Positions 1 through 6,887 of a stretch of DNA of 19,048 bases are shown one piece after another; position 1 is the first letter of the stretch; each line of letters begins with the position of its first letter. The notes below the pieces were generated by a model that was not told where the DNA came from, searched no databases, and saw nothing but the letters and a program-made list of their open reading frames with translations. This stretch comes from Dehalococcoidia bacterium (GTDB lineage Bacteria; Chloroflexota; Dehalococcoidia; SM23-28-2): positions 1-19,048 of the forward strand of contig JALHUG010000069.1 of NCBI GenBank assembly GCA_022866185.1. Reading direction: 5' to 3'. The position numbers and the translations under genes were made by a program.

Positions 1-105
1 AGGCTGGGGTTGTGTGCGAACCTGGGAGTTCAGAACCCACCAATCATGAACCAATTACCTTCACGAGGCTCTACATCAATCAGCGTGGATTAGGTTAAGG
101 ATTCT

Positions 106-207
106 TATGCCAGAGGCATACGCCTCCGGCGTAGCAGAAAGCTCCTGTGGTTCCGGTAGCCGCGGCCCGCCGAAGGCGGGACCACCCCTGGCGAAGATGG
201 AGGGTGG
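106..207. repeat. Cluster of short perfect hairpins
   Basis: Three hairpins with 6-bp stems and 3-base loops share a GCC-NNN-GGC core: TATGCC-aga-GGCATA (106-120), TACGCC-tcc-GGCGTA (119-133, sharing two bases with the first) and CCCGCC-gaa-GGCGGG (166-180). A fourth arm pair, CCACCC (182-187) and GGGTGG (202-207), follows. They look like a mosaic of small palindromic repeats of the kind scattered between genes in many high-GC bacteria. No T-run follows, so termination is not the obvious role. Confidence 0.55.
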
Positions 208-503
208 CAAAATCACAGACCACTTAAAATTCCATAATCACTTATTGTCGACAGGTGGTATACTCCTCCAGCACATTGGTGGTATTATGTTACCTCTTGT
301 TGCTGAAACTGCAGGAGACGGTTGAGCCTCGGGATGGTGACGCTGGGGCAGGGGTAGTTTTCCCCTTGCCAATCCTTGCACCCGCGAGTAGGATCAAGGG
401 AGCAAGCCCATTAGCCACACCGACAACGAGGAATATGGACTCATCGCAGGCGGTCTGCAATCGCTCCTGCCGGGAGACCACAAGAGTGGTTAGCAACCCC
501 CGA

Positions 504-533
504 ATGTCTGGCAAGACATGGGGGAAAGGAGGG
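504..533 (+). promoter_or_regulatory. Hairpin and strong Shine-Dalgarno ahead of the coiled-coil gene
   Basis: A perfect 6-bp stem ATGTCT-ggca-AGACAT (504-519) sits directly upstream of an excellent ribosome binding site, AAAGGAGG (about 525-533), which is 6 bases from the ATG at 539. The binding site decides the start: it supports 539 rather than the in-frame ATG at 518, which lies inside the hairpin. A regulatory role for the hairpin is inference. Confidence 0.5.
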
Positions 534-538
534 CACAC

Positions 539-826
539 ATGCAAAGCCAACCCACAGCGCATGAGACCGCCAAACGGCGCTCTCAGCGGTCGTCGGACGT
601 GCTGCAGGAATATCTGATGGGGTTGGACAGCGAGCACGCCAATCTGGCAGCGCAGCGCGAGTACCTCCAGGCCAGGCTCGATCTGATCGAGCGACAGAAG
701 TCTAACCTTCAAGAGGTCATCGATATTGAAGGGAAGCTGGCCGAGTTGGGCTCGCGTAGCCTAGATGCGCCAGAGACGCTACCCGAGGGCGGCCCCCCTG
801 AGAGCAAGGTCGTGCTGACCCCCTAG
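539..826 (+). CDS. Small coiled-coil protein of unknown function
   Basis: A 95-residue protein, not recognised as any named family. The start at 539 is chosen because AAAGGAGG lies 6 bases upstream; the in-frame ATG at 518 has no such site. The first 20 residues are polar and basic. The middle (about residues 24-67, from DVLQEYLMGL to the IEGKLAEL stretch) is rich in Leu, Glu, Gln and Arg with heptad-like spacing and should form one long amphipathic helix or coiled coil. The C-terminus is Pro/Gly-rich and probably disordered. There is no signal peptide or membrane segment, so it is probably cytoplasmic. It stands alone, with tRNA-Pro as the next plus-strand gene. Confidence 0.6.
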   Translation: MQSQPTAHETAKRRSQRSSDVLQEYLMGLDSEHANLAAQREYLQARLDLIERQKSNLQEVIDIEGKLAELGSRSLDAPETLPEGGPPESKVVLTP

Positions 827-1091
827 ACGCCCTTGTTCGACCTCTTGTCGGCCCCCTTCAAGGCGGGTAGACGGCGGACGCAGAGACTGAGGATTCCCCC
901 CGGTCAGTGATGGCCCAGGAGAGCTTCTGGAGACTGACCCTGGGCTGGCTGCTGGATGGGCTCTTCTTGCTCAGACGCCTCCGCTCCGGTGGGACTCGCC
1001 TGCCAAGAGCAGGGTCAGCCGATTGTTGCTTTCTTCAAGACGCCTACGCAAGCTCCTCAGCTTCCGACGCCTCGCACATTCCAGCCTCACG
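827..1091. other. Intergenic region without recognised gene
   Basis: The stretch between the coiled-coil gene and the tRNA-Pro promoter contains short open frames on both strands (for example 907-1095), but none has a convincing ribosome binding site or recognisable protein. Nothing else was identified. Confidence 0.5.
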
Positions 1092-1120
1092 TTGAAGCCC
1101 TCGGCACGCGTGTGTTAGTA
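1092..1120 (+). promoter_or_regulatory. Probable sigma-70-type promoter of tRNA-Pro
   Basis: TTGAAG (1092-1097), a 17-base spacer, then TTAGTA (1115-1120; alternatively TAGTAT at 1116-1121). The -10 lies 11 bases ahead of the mature tRNA, the arrangement also seen at both tRNA-Gly copies in this window. Confidence 0.55.
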
Positions 1121-1131
1121 TCTGTCTTGGT

Positions 1132-1208
1132 CGGGGCGTAGCGCAGCCTGGTAGCGCACCTGAATGGGGTTCAGGAGGTCGCTGGTTCAAATCCAGTCGC
1201 CCCGACCA
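1132..1208 (+). tRNA. tRNA-Pro (anticodon GGG), CCA encoded
   Basis: A full cloverleaf can be drawn. The acceptor stem is CGGGGCG (1132-1138) with CGCCCCG (1198-1204). The anticodon stem is CCTGA/TCAGG around the loop ATGGGGT, which gives anticodon GGG. The T stem is GCTGG/CCAGT around TTCAAAT. The discriminator is A (1205) and CCA is encoded (1206-1208). It decodes CCC proline codons. The ferritin-like gene starts 31 bases downstream and may be co-transcribed. Confidence 0.97.
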
Positions 1209-1239
1209 TCGGCTTCTGTCCATTGGGAGGCGATGACCA

Positions 1240-1692
1240 ATGGCAACGCCTGACGTCCTAAAAGCATTCAGAGCGATGGTCAATCTGGAAGTCATGGCGG
1301 TGCGCATCTACCGTGGTCAGCGCTGGCGGCTCGGACGAAGCGAAATAGCCGCCGAGGCGCTGGCCAAAGCCATCGCCATCGAAGAAAGGCACGAGCGCGA
1401 CCTCGCCTCCCGCCGCCAGGAACTGGGCGGCTCCCCCTCCATGCTGAGCCCTTTCTACGCTCTGGCTGGATGGCTGATAGGCTTCGCACCCAGTCTTCTG
1501 GGGCAGCGTACGGCCCTGAAGACCGGCATCTGGGTCGAGGAGCGGGCCGTCAAGGACTACCAGCGGCTGTTGGACCGAGTTCCCTTCGATGACGAGTCGC
1601 GACGCCTGGTCCAACAGAATCAGGAAGATGAGCGAGAGCACATCAGGATGTGGCAGGAGTCTCTTGCCAAGCTGGGGCAGCGCAGTACCTAG
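1240..1692 (+). CDS. Ferritin-like diiron protein (rubrerythrin/Coq7-like fold)
   Basis: A 150-residue soluble-looking protein with the pattern of a four-helix-bundle diiron carboxylate protein: a Glu in helix 1 (E17 in VNLEVMAVRIY), ExxH in helix 2 (E48-H51 in IEERHE), a Glu in helix 3 (E100/E101 in WVEERAVKDY) and ExxH in helix 4 (E131-H134 in EDEREH). These six positions are the expected iron ligands. A more hydrophobic stretch (about 69-88) resembles the membrane-facing part of Coq7/DMQ-hydroxylase relatives. The start is supported by GGGAGG (1225-1230), 9 bases upstream. The substrate is unknown; iron or peroxide handling, or an oxidase role, are possible. Its neighbours give no pathway hint. 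Confidence 0.75.
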   Translation: MATPDVLKAFRAMVNLEVMAVRIYRGQRWRLGRSEIAAEALAKAIAIEERHERDLASRRQELGGSPSMLSPFYALAGWLIGFAPSLLGQRTALKTGIWVEERAVKDYQRLLDRVPFDDESRRLVQQNQEDEREHIRMWQESLAKLGQRST

Positions 1693-1736
1693 AGTGCTGC
1701 ACTGAGCGGCGCTGACGCGCTTGACGAGCCAACCGG

Positions 1737-1988
1737 ATGCGAGAGTGGGAACGGGACGAAAAAGAGGCCCCCGACACGGGCTTCGTTGACGAGGACGGCA
1801 CCAGGTGGGAGCTAGACCCCAATGACCCCCGCCATCCCGACTACGACCTGTCCGAGTCGGCAGGCTATGGGGCGTGGGAACCAGTGGAAAAGCCTAGCCC
1901 CTGGCTGCGACGGACGCTCGTCGTCTTGTCCATACTGGTCATCCTGGGGATCCTGCTTCCGGCGCTCATCCGACTTCTGTTCGGCTGA
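1737..1988 (+). CDS. Small C-terminally anchored membrane protein
   Basis: An 83-residue protein of no recognised family. The N-terminal 55 residues are acidic and charged, with many Asp, Glu and Pro (DEDGTRWELDPNDPRHPDYD). A single strongly hydrophobic helix follows near the C-terminus (about residues 60-82, LVVLSILVILGILLPALIRLLF), preceded by two Arg, which fits a tail anchor with the acidic part in the cytoplasm. No strong Shine-Dalgarno is visible before the ATG, so the start is less certain. It lies 44 bases after the ferritin-like gene on the same strand and is followed by a terminator, so the two may share a transcript. Confidence 0.6.
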   Translation: MREWERDEKEAPDTGFVDEDGTRWELDPNDPRHPDYDLSESAGYGAWEPVEKPSPWLRRTLVVLSILVILGILLPALIRLLFG

Positions 1989-2004
1989 CAGCAAACGGCC
2001 TGCC

Positions 2005-2042
2005 ACAAGGAGACCGCCCGACGGGGCGGCCTTGTTTCTATT
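2005..2042. terminator. Hairpin terminator between convergent genes
   Basis: Outer arms CAAGG (2006-2010) and CCTTG (2030-2034) enclose a strong inner stem CCGCCC (2014-2019) and GGGCGG (2024-2029) with loop GACG, followed by TTTCTATT. It sits just after the small membrane protein and ahead of the convergent metalloprotease stop at 2072, so it may serve both strands. Confidence 0.7.
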
Positions 2043-2071
2043 CAGGCGGTCGCACCTGCTGACGGCCGGCC

Positions 2072-2785
2072 CTAAGCGCCTATCCCCGTGACCCATACGA
2101 CGGGCCGAATCAGGCCGAAGAGCAGGCGCGGGCTGTAGTCGTCGTAGCGGAGGGAAGCTACCTCTTCCTGGTTGGGATAGTAGAGCATCATGGGATACAT
2201 GACTCCCTGATAGCCGTCCTCCTCTCGGTGGGGCAGACCAGTGCAGTGGCCGAACTCGTGCAGCAGGGTCTTTTCGGGGACATCCGGCAGGAAGGTAGAG
2301 GTTCCCGGCCAGACATAGCTAGACCTCTGCCAGAAGATGGCGGCGTTCAGGCTTATTTCGCAGTGCTGGTAGAAGCGCAGGTTGAACCATTTCCACTGAT
2401 TGGACGGCACATCCACACGAGCCCAGCCAGCCGGCTGAGGGTTGCCAAAGTCCTCGATGATTATGCGCAGGTCGGGCGTCTCCCCTGATCTGCACGAGGG
2501 CAGGGAGTTGACTCCCCAGTAGCGGGAGAGGGTGTCCTGCACCCAGGCGTCGCTGACGCCTACGCTGGCCCGGTCCTCGAGGCAGAAGGAGATCTCGTTG
2601 TCGTAGAAGGGGAACCAACGGGAGAGCTGGGCAGAGGCAGGCTCCTGCTGCCAGTGGGAAGCCACAGGACCGTCGTCGGACAGAGCGATCCTGGCCGTCC
2701 ACGAGAAAGCCAAGAGCAAGCAGCACGCCAGGCCGGCCCGTGCCGCCAGCCGGGTCATCAGCCAAAATACCCTTGCTGTCGGCAT
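2072..2785 (-). CDS. Secreted matrixin-like zinc metalloprotease (metzincin)
   Basis: A 237-residue protein with the full metzincin zinc site HEFGHCTGLPH (residues 176-186: three zinc His, catalytic Glu177, conserved Gly183) and a Met-turn about ten residues later (M196 in GVMYPMM). This matches the M10A/matrixin-type catalytic domain. The N-terminus has a basic start and a hydrophobic core (LACCLLLAFSWTARIAL), so export is expected. A start at 2758 (Met10) would give a more typical signal peptide (MTRLAARAGLACCLLL), and an AAGGG lies 11 bases upstream of it; the true start is open between 2785 and 2758. Four Cys in the mature part could form disulphides. There is no long pro-peptide with a cysteine switch. 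It is last in a minus-strand run headed by c-di-GMP enzymes, 198 bases after the previous gene, and may have its own promoter. Confidence 0.8.
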   Translation of the reverse strand: MPTARVFWLMTRLAARAGLACCLLLAFSWTARIALSDDGPVASHWQQEPASAQLSRWFPFYDNEISFCLEDRASVGVSDAWVQDTLSRYWGVNSLPSCRSGETPDLRIIIEDFGNPQPAGWARVDVPSNQWKWFNLRFYQHCEISLNAAIFWQRSSYVWPGTSTFLPDVPEKTLLHEFGHCTGLPHREEDGYQGVMYPMMLYYPNQEEVASLRYDDYSPRLLFGLIRPVVWVTGIGA

Positions 2786-2858
2786 AGGTCATCGCGGAGG
2801 TAAACCTTCCGCAATGCCAGCGTAAGACGGCGAGCATCGTTATGTCAGTTAACGACCG

Positions 2859-2890
2859 GTGAACATCTTCCTCTTCCACCATATGTTCAC
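2859..2890. promoter_or_regulatory. Inverted repeat upstream of the metalloprotease gene
   Basis: A perfect 8-base inverted repeat, GTGAACAT (2859-2866) and ATGTTCAC (2883-2890), with 16 bases between arms, lies 73 bases upstream of the metalloprotease start in a gene-free gap. The 24-base centre-to-centre spacing would put the half-sites on nearly the same face of the helix. It could be an operator or a leader hairpin; an 8-base match over this range can also arise by chance. Confidence 0.3.
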
Positions 2891-2983
2891 TTCCCTTTAC
2901 CGCTCCCTTACCTGGATTGGCCGGCCAAAGGGTACAGTACGCCACCGGTGGGCATGTGCTGATGGCGGACTACAGGGGTTGAC

Positions 2984-3592
2984 CTAGGAAGACTGCTGGG
3001 GGGATAGATCGAGGCCGGGGCAGCAGGCCTCACACTTGGCGGCGTTCACTATGATGACCGCGGCCCTCCACACGCTGGTGGGGTCAGAGAGGTAGGTGGC
3101 CTCGGCGTCGGTCAGGGCCACAAAGTCCAAGCCACGTATGGGAGAGGCGCCGTTAATGTCCACTCCCTTGGCCAGGTGGAGGGTGCCAACAACAGTGAGG
3201 GCGGGCATCAGAAAGGAGACCTTGTGCGGCTCCTTGGCCACGTACTCCAGCGGCGGCTGAGCCTCGTCCGATAGCGAGCGTTGGTCATGCGGTATCGCTA
3301 GGATGAGGGATTCCCTGCGGATGTGGGCCATCGGCCAGTTGGACACCTTGTCCGACTCAGCCCCCAACCTCCTCGCCTCTACGTCGCGGAGCACAATAAC
3401 GTGCTCGTCGCGGAAGTTGAGGACGTCCACCAGGCGCCCCTGCGCACTAGGCAGGTCCAAATGGCCCACCATACAGAAGCTCTCCGTGATGAACTCCACG
3501 CGCAACGATGACCGACCCGACTCTACCATTGCCTGCACCTCTTGGGCAGCTATGTGGGGTGACAGCCCTTCCTCGCAGACGTCGCCAGCCAT
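2984..3592 (-). CDS. Conserved-looking protein with two copies of one small domain; function unknown
   Basis: A 202-residue soluble protein with no family I can name. It shows an internal duplication: residues about 31-101 (RVEFITESFCMVGHLDLP ... RLVDVLNF ... VIVLRDVEARRLG) align with about 124-192 (KVSFLMPALTVVGTLHLA ... PIRGLDFVALTDAEATYL). Both copies share V-x-F, V-G-x-L-x-L, a D-x-[LV] strand and a [LV]-x-D-x-E-A-x-x-L end, followed by a similar S-x-W segment. The pattern suggests a small beta-rich domain. The C-terminus has CEACC, a possible metal site. It starts 20 bases after the HD-GYP gene stop and is probably co-transcribed with it, which hints at a role near c-di-GMP signalling, though this is inference. 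Confidence 0.65.
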   Translation of the reverse strand: MAGDVCEEGLSPHIAAQEVQAMVESGRSSLRVEFITESFCMVGHLDLPSAQGRLVDVLNFRDEHVIVLRDVEARRLGAESDKVSNWPMAHIRRESLILAIPHDQRSLSDEAQPPLEYVAKEPHKVSFLMPALTVVGTLHLAKGVDINGASPIRGLDFVALTDAEATYLSDPTSVWRAAVIIVNAAKCEACCPGLDLSPQQSS

Positions 3593-3612
3593 TGTCGGGA
3601 CTACGTTGCGAC

Positions 3613-4455
3613 TTAGGATAGGGGAACAGCGTGTTCACCCACTATACTCTCGTCTCGGATAGGGCCCCTCATCCCAACCCCTAGGAAAGCCTCCACTATC
3701 TGGGGATCGAACTGGCTACCAGCGTTACGCCTGATCTCCTCCAGAGCATACTGGTGGGACATGGCGTTGCGATAGGGCCTGTTGGAGGTGATGGCGTCGT
3801 AGGCGTCGACCACAGCGAAGATGCGCGCCCCTAAGGGTATCTCCTCCCCCTTGAAGCCCCCGGGGTAGCCCGTGCCGTCGAAGTGCTCGTGGTGGCGCAG
3901 AATGATCTCGGCGGCCTCACCCAGGAAGGGCACGTCCTTCACCATCTGATAGCCCACTAACGGGTGCTTCCTCATCTCCTGCCACTCCTCCTCGGTCAGC
4001 GGCCCAGGCTTGGAGAGGATGGCATCGGCAATCGCCACCTTGCCGATGTCGTGCAGAATGGCCGCCCGCTCCAGGTCGATCAGACGGTCGCCATCGACGT
4101 GTATCTGCCTGGCGATGATTATGGAGAGCATAGCCACCCGGCGGGAATGCCCCCCAGTCGCCTGGTCGCGCAGGTCCAGGGCCGAGGAGATGATATGGAG
4201 GATGTCTTGGTATACGCCCAGCTTGCGAACCCGCACCATCTGAGTGAAAGCGTACTCGATGGTTGCGGTGGCAATGACATAGCCCACGCCCAGAGGCACA
4301 AGGGTCTGCAGCAGGGAAAGGCCAAGGCCGAAGTAATAGATCAGCCCGCTCAGGGTTATGGCGGGATAGACGGCCAGGCGTATCAACCACCTGAGCCTTC
4401 GCACGTCGCGGAGGTGGTCGCCCCGGGAGGATGGGCCATGGCTGCCGTCAGGCAT
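3613..4455 (-). CDS. Membrane-bound HD-GYP domain c-di-GMP phosphodiesterase (second paralogue)
   Basis: A predicted cyclic di-GMP hydrolase of 280 residues. The ATG at 4455 is chosen because it overlaps the stop of the preceding HD-GYP gene (ATGCCTGA) and has GAGGAGG just before it, typical of translational coupling; an open frame continues upstream to 4530. Two hydrophobic helices (about residues 22-42 and 44-70) anchor it in the membrane, with almost no external part. The HD-GYP domain follows: GHSRR, HDIGK (135-139) and HHEHFDGTGYP (188-198), then the VVDAYDA motif. All signature residues are present, so activity is expected. It shares stretches such as SALDLRDQA with its neighbour, so the pair arose by duplication. 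Confidence 0.88.
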   Translation of the reverse strand: MPDGSHGPSSRGDHLRDVRRLRWLIRLAVYPAITLSGLIYYFGLGLSLLQTLVPLGVGYVIATATIEYAFTQMVRVRKLGVYQDILHIISSALDLRDQATGGHSRRVAMLSIIIARQIHVDGDRLIDLERAAILHDIGKVAIADAILSKPGPLTEEEWQEMRKHPLVGYQMVKDVPFLGEAAEIILRHHEHFDGTGYPGGFKGEEIPLGARIFAVVDAYDAITSNRPYRNAMSHQYALEEIRRNAGSQFDPQIVEAFLGVGMRGPIRDESIVGEHAVPLS

Positions 4456-5872
4456 GAGCCTCCTCACCCGAAGGGACTCGGCCCACCAACGCCTCCTCGC
4501 CGTTCTCGTGCGGGAAGGCATCGGCCTCAATCAGACCTCTGCAGTCGGCCTCTAGGAAGGCGTCAACCACCATGGGGTCGAACTGGGTACCGGCATTTCC
4601 CCTGATCTCCCTTACGGCGGCGGTGTGGGGCACGGCCTTGCGATAGGGACGATCGGAGGTCATGGCGCTGTAGGCATCGGCCACGGCGAATACGCGTGCT
4701 GCCAGGGGCATCTCCTCCCCCTTGAGACCACGGGGATAGCCGCCACCGTCATAGCGCTCGTGGTGGCAAAGGATGATCTCCCCTGCCTCCCGCAGGAAGG
4801 GGGCGTCCCGCACCATCTCGTAGCCCAACTCCGGATGCCTCTGGATCTTCTGCCACTCGTCGGCGGTGAGGGGGCCGGCCTTGCTTAGAATCGCCTTCGG
4901 CAACTCTAGCTTGGTCATATCGTGGAGCATCGCCGCCTGCTCCAGGTGGCTCAGATCCTTATCGGAGAAACCGAGCTCCGCCCCCATGGCCAGGGCCAGC
5001 CGAGCCAGCCGCAGGGAATGGCCTTTGTTCGCCTGATCCCGCAGATCGAGGGCGGCAGACAGCACCTGCAGGAGCGAATCATGGCTGCGCTTCAGCTCCT
5101 GGCTGCGTACCATCATTTGGTGCCTTTGCCTGCTCGCGACGGCAGAGCCCCGCCCGGCAATGCCCAAAAGGCCCGCATACAAGAGGCCCATGGCGCCAGA
5201 GACCGCTACGTAGATGAACGTCTGGGACTTGCCGATGCGGTCGGCGATGGGGGCGTAGGCCTCGTGTACCTCCAGGGCAGCCGCCGCCTTGGTTTCACCT
5301 TCGAAGACGAGGGGGGCGTAGACCGCCAGCACCGACCTGGAGTCGACGCTGGCAGGACCCCCCAGATCATTGGGGTTGTCCGCCACGCGGGAGGCAGTAT
5401 CGCCGCTGAAAGCATCCGCTAGCCGGGGGTCAAGGGGAAAGCTCTGTCCAATCTGGCCTGGGCTGTCCGACGAATACAGCAAGGTACCATCCTGGCCCCA
5501 GAGCCTCACCCGAATCGTGTTGTCCGAGATGATTTCAGTCCGGACGAAGCCATCGAACCCGGCGTACTGCTCTCCAATCAGGGGTGTCGCAATCTGTCCG
5601 GACGATAGATGGGCCATGACGAGTCGAGAGACCTGGTCCCGGCCCTGCTCGGCCGCATGATCGATCTCGCTCTCCTCGACAGAGTAAGCCAGGAAAAGGC
5701 TAAGGACGAGACCGGTGAAGGCCACCAGCACCAGGCTGAACAGGGCGAACACCACGGTGAACTGCCATATGAAGGCGCGGCCCGTCAGCCACTGCCAAAT
5801 AGTCCTAAGCGCTGCTGCTGGTACGACGCCCTCCTTTCCTGGAGCCCACGCCCTAGTCGATCCTGGCCTCAT
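4448..5872 (-). CDS. Sensor HD-GYP protein with extracytoplasmic domain (first paralogue)
   Basis: A 474-residue membrane protein. A transmembrane helix (about 35-63) is followed by an external region of about 150 residues (64-215) with the look of a CACHE-type sensor (VRLWGQDGTLLYSSD ... VYAPLVFEGETKAAAALEVHE), a second helix (about 218-240), a linker helix and an HD-GYP domain (about 266-445). HHERYDGGGYP (370-380) and the VADAYSAM motif are intact, but the usual HDIGK reads HDMTK (317-321): the metal-binding His-Asp and the Lys remain, while the Gly is Thr. Activity is likely but may be altered. ATG 5872 is the only ATG near the N-terminus; an AAAGGAGG lies inside the frame without a standard start after it. 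It starts 41 bases after the upstream GGDEF gene. Confidence 0.87.
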   Translation of the reverse strand: MRPGSTRAWAPGKEGVVPAAALRTIWQWLTGRAFIWQFTVVFALFSLVLVAFTGLVLSLFLAYSVEESEIDHAAEQGRDQVSRLVMAHLSSGQIATPLIGEQYAGFDGFVRTEIISDNTIRVRLWGQDGTLLYSSDSPGQIGQSFPLDPRLADAFSGDTASRVADNPNDLGGPASVDSRSVLAVYAPLVFEGETKAAAALEVHEAYAPIADRIGKSQTFIYVAVSGAMGLLYAGLLGIAGRGSAVASRQRHQMMVRSQELKRSHDSLLQVLSAALDLRDQANKGHSLRLARLALAMGAELGFSDKDLSHLEQAAMLHDMTKLELPKAILSKAGPLTADEWQKIQRHPELGYEMVRDAPFLREAGEIILCHHERYDGGGYPRGLKGEEMPLAARVFAVADAYSAMTSDRPYRKAVPHTAAVREIRGNAGTQFDPMVVDAFLEADCRGLIEADAFPHENGEEALVGRVPSGEEAHA

Positions 5873-5913
5873 TGGCCCACCCCCATGTTTGGCGGATGGG
5901 ACCTTTCCCGTGC

Positions 5914-6774
5914 CTAGCCATCTTTCCGCGAGCGCTCGCAGGCGCTGGACAAGGGGTCAGGTTTGTTCTTGCGGGAAGTCTTGGCAGCATACACGTGCGT
6001 ATCTGCCCACTGAACCACCTCATCCACGCTATCGCCGCCCCAGGGGAAGCCTGACACCCCCAAGGACACGCTCGCCTTGAGGGAATCACTGTCCTGCTCG
6101 TAGACAGGAGTGACATCCAAGGCCCGCTGGAGCCGATTGGCCACGGCAAAAGCCCCGTCCTTATCCGTCTCTGGCATGATCACGCCAAACTCGTCGCCAC
6201 CCAGGCGGGCAGGGATGTCGTGGGTGCGGGTGCACTTCACCAGCACCTTGGCCACGTTGGCCAGTACCATGTCGCCCGCCTTGTGACCGTAGGCGTCGTT
6301 GACATCCTTGAGACGGTCAACGTCCAGCACCAGGATGGCCAGGGGACTCTGCAAACTGCGGGCCCGGTCCAGCTCTCGCCGTAGGCGCTCGAAGAAGTAG
6401 CGCCGGTTAAAGAGTTGGGTCAAGTCATCGCGCATGGCCATGTCTTGCAGCTCGAGATTGCGAATGAATAGGCGCGCTCGGTAGCGTCGCTCCAGCTCCA
6501 CGTGGGTCTTGCGGGAGCGGTCAGCGATGGCGAAAAGGCCCAAGAGGCTGATCGGCAAGACGATGCTTGTTGTCAGGTAGAACTCGCCGTCGGTGAGAGC
6601 GGCGTGGGCGACACAGATGGCAGCCGCACAGACAGCGGCCATGACAGCCACAGCGCCGCGCGTCAGCCAGCGATAGCGCCCCAGATCGGTAACCGACGCA
6701 CCATCACGCTCGGCCCGTCCAGCAATGGCATGCGTAGTCTGCATGCCGGCAGCTTCCTGTTCGGTGGCCTGCAT
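5914..6774 (-). CDS. Membrane-anchored GGDEF diguanylate cyclase
   Basis: A predicted cyclic di-GMP synthase of 286 residues. Two hydrophobic helices (about 40-60 and 66-84) are followed by a helical linker (ERRYRARLFIRNLEL) and a GGDEF domain (about 112-270). The active-site motif is intact (GGDEF, 192-196). An RxxD inhibitory-site motif (RTHD, 183-186) lies exactly five residues before it, so product feedback inhibition is expected. The start at 6774 has GGAG 8 bases upstream; Met11 is an in-frame alternative. No sensory domain beyond the membrane part is visible. It lies between a closely related cyclase upstream and the HD-GYP genes downstream, all on one strand. Confidence 0.9.
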   Translation of the reverse strand: MQATEQEAAGMQTTHAIAGRAERDGASVTDLGRYRWLTRGAVAVMAAVCAAAICVAHAALTDGEFYLTTSIVLPISLLGLFAIADRSRKTHVELERRYRARLFIRNLELQDMAMRDDLTQLFNRRYFFERLRRELDRARSLQSPLAILVLDVDRLKDVNDAYGHKAGDMVLANVAKVLVKCTRTHDIPARLGGDEFGVIMPETDKDGAFAVANRLQRALDVTPVYEQDSDSLKASVSLGVSGFPWGGDSVDEVVQWADTHVYAAKTSRKNKPDPLSSACERSRKDG

Positions 6775-6887
6775 GAAAAAAGCTCCTGACCTTGCTCCTG
6801 CTACCTTCAGAAGGTAAGACGCCTGAGTCTGCCCATCGGTTACAGTTCCTGAATGGCACCCTCAGAGGCTCAGCGAGAGCTCGCCCG

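Larger units (their letters stand above)
1..538. other. Non-coding leader region with hairpin cluster; no gene recognised
   Basis: No reading frame here has a good ribosome binding site or recognisable protein. The stretch holds several short inverted repeats: TATGCC/GGCATA (106-120), TACGCC/GGCGTA (119-133), CCCGCC/GGCGGG (166-180), CCACCC/GGGTGG (182-207), and ATGTCT/AGACAT (504-519) just ahead of the first gene. An 8-base direct repeat GGTGGTAT is at 254-261 and 278-285. No tRNA or known structured RNA was recognised. Confidence 0.6.

Noticed and set aside
290..712. Minus-strand frame of 140 codons opposite the coiled-coil gene
   Set aside because: It has no ribosome binding site and low-complexity, unfamiliar sequence, while the plus-strand gene at 539 has an excellent one.
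1044..1307. Minus-strand frame containing GRLDLNQRPPEPHSGALPG
   Set aside because: This is the well-known spurious translation of the antisense strand of a tRNA-Pro gene; the plus-strand tRNA and ferritin-like gene explain the DNA.
2319..2945. Minus-strand frame of 208 codons overlapping the metalloprotease
   Set aside because: The other frame has the complete zinc motif and signal peptide; this one is Arg/Gly/Leu-rich shadow sequence.
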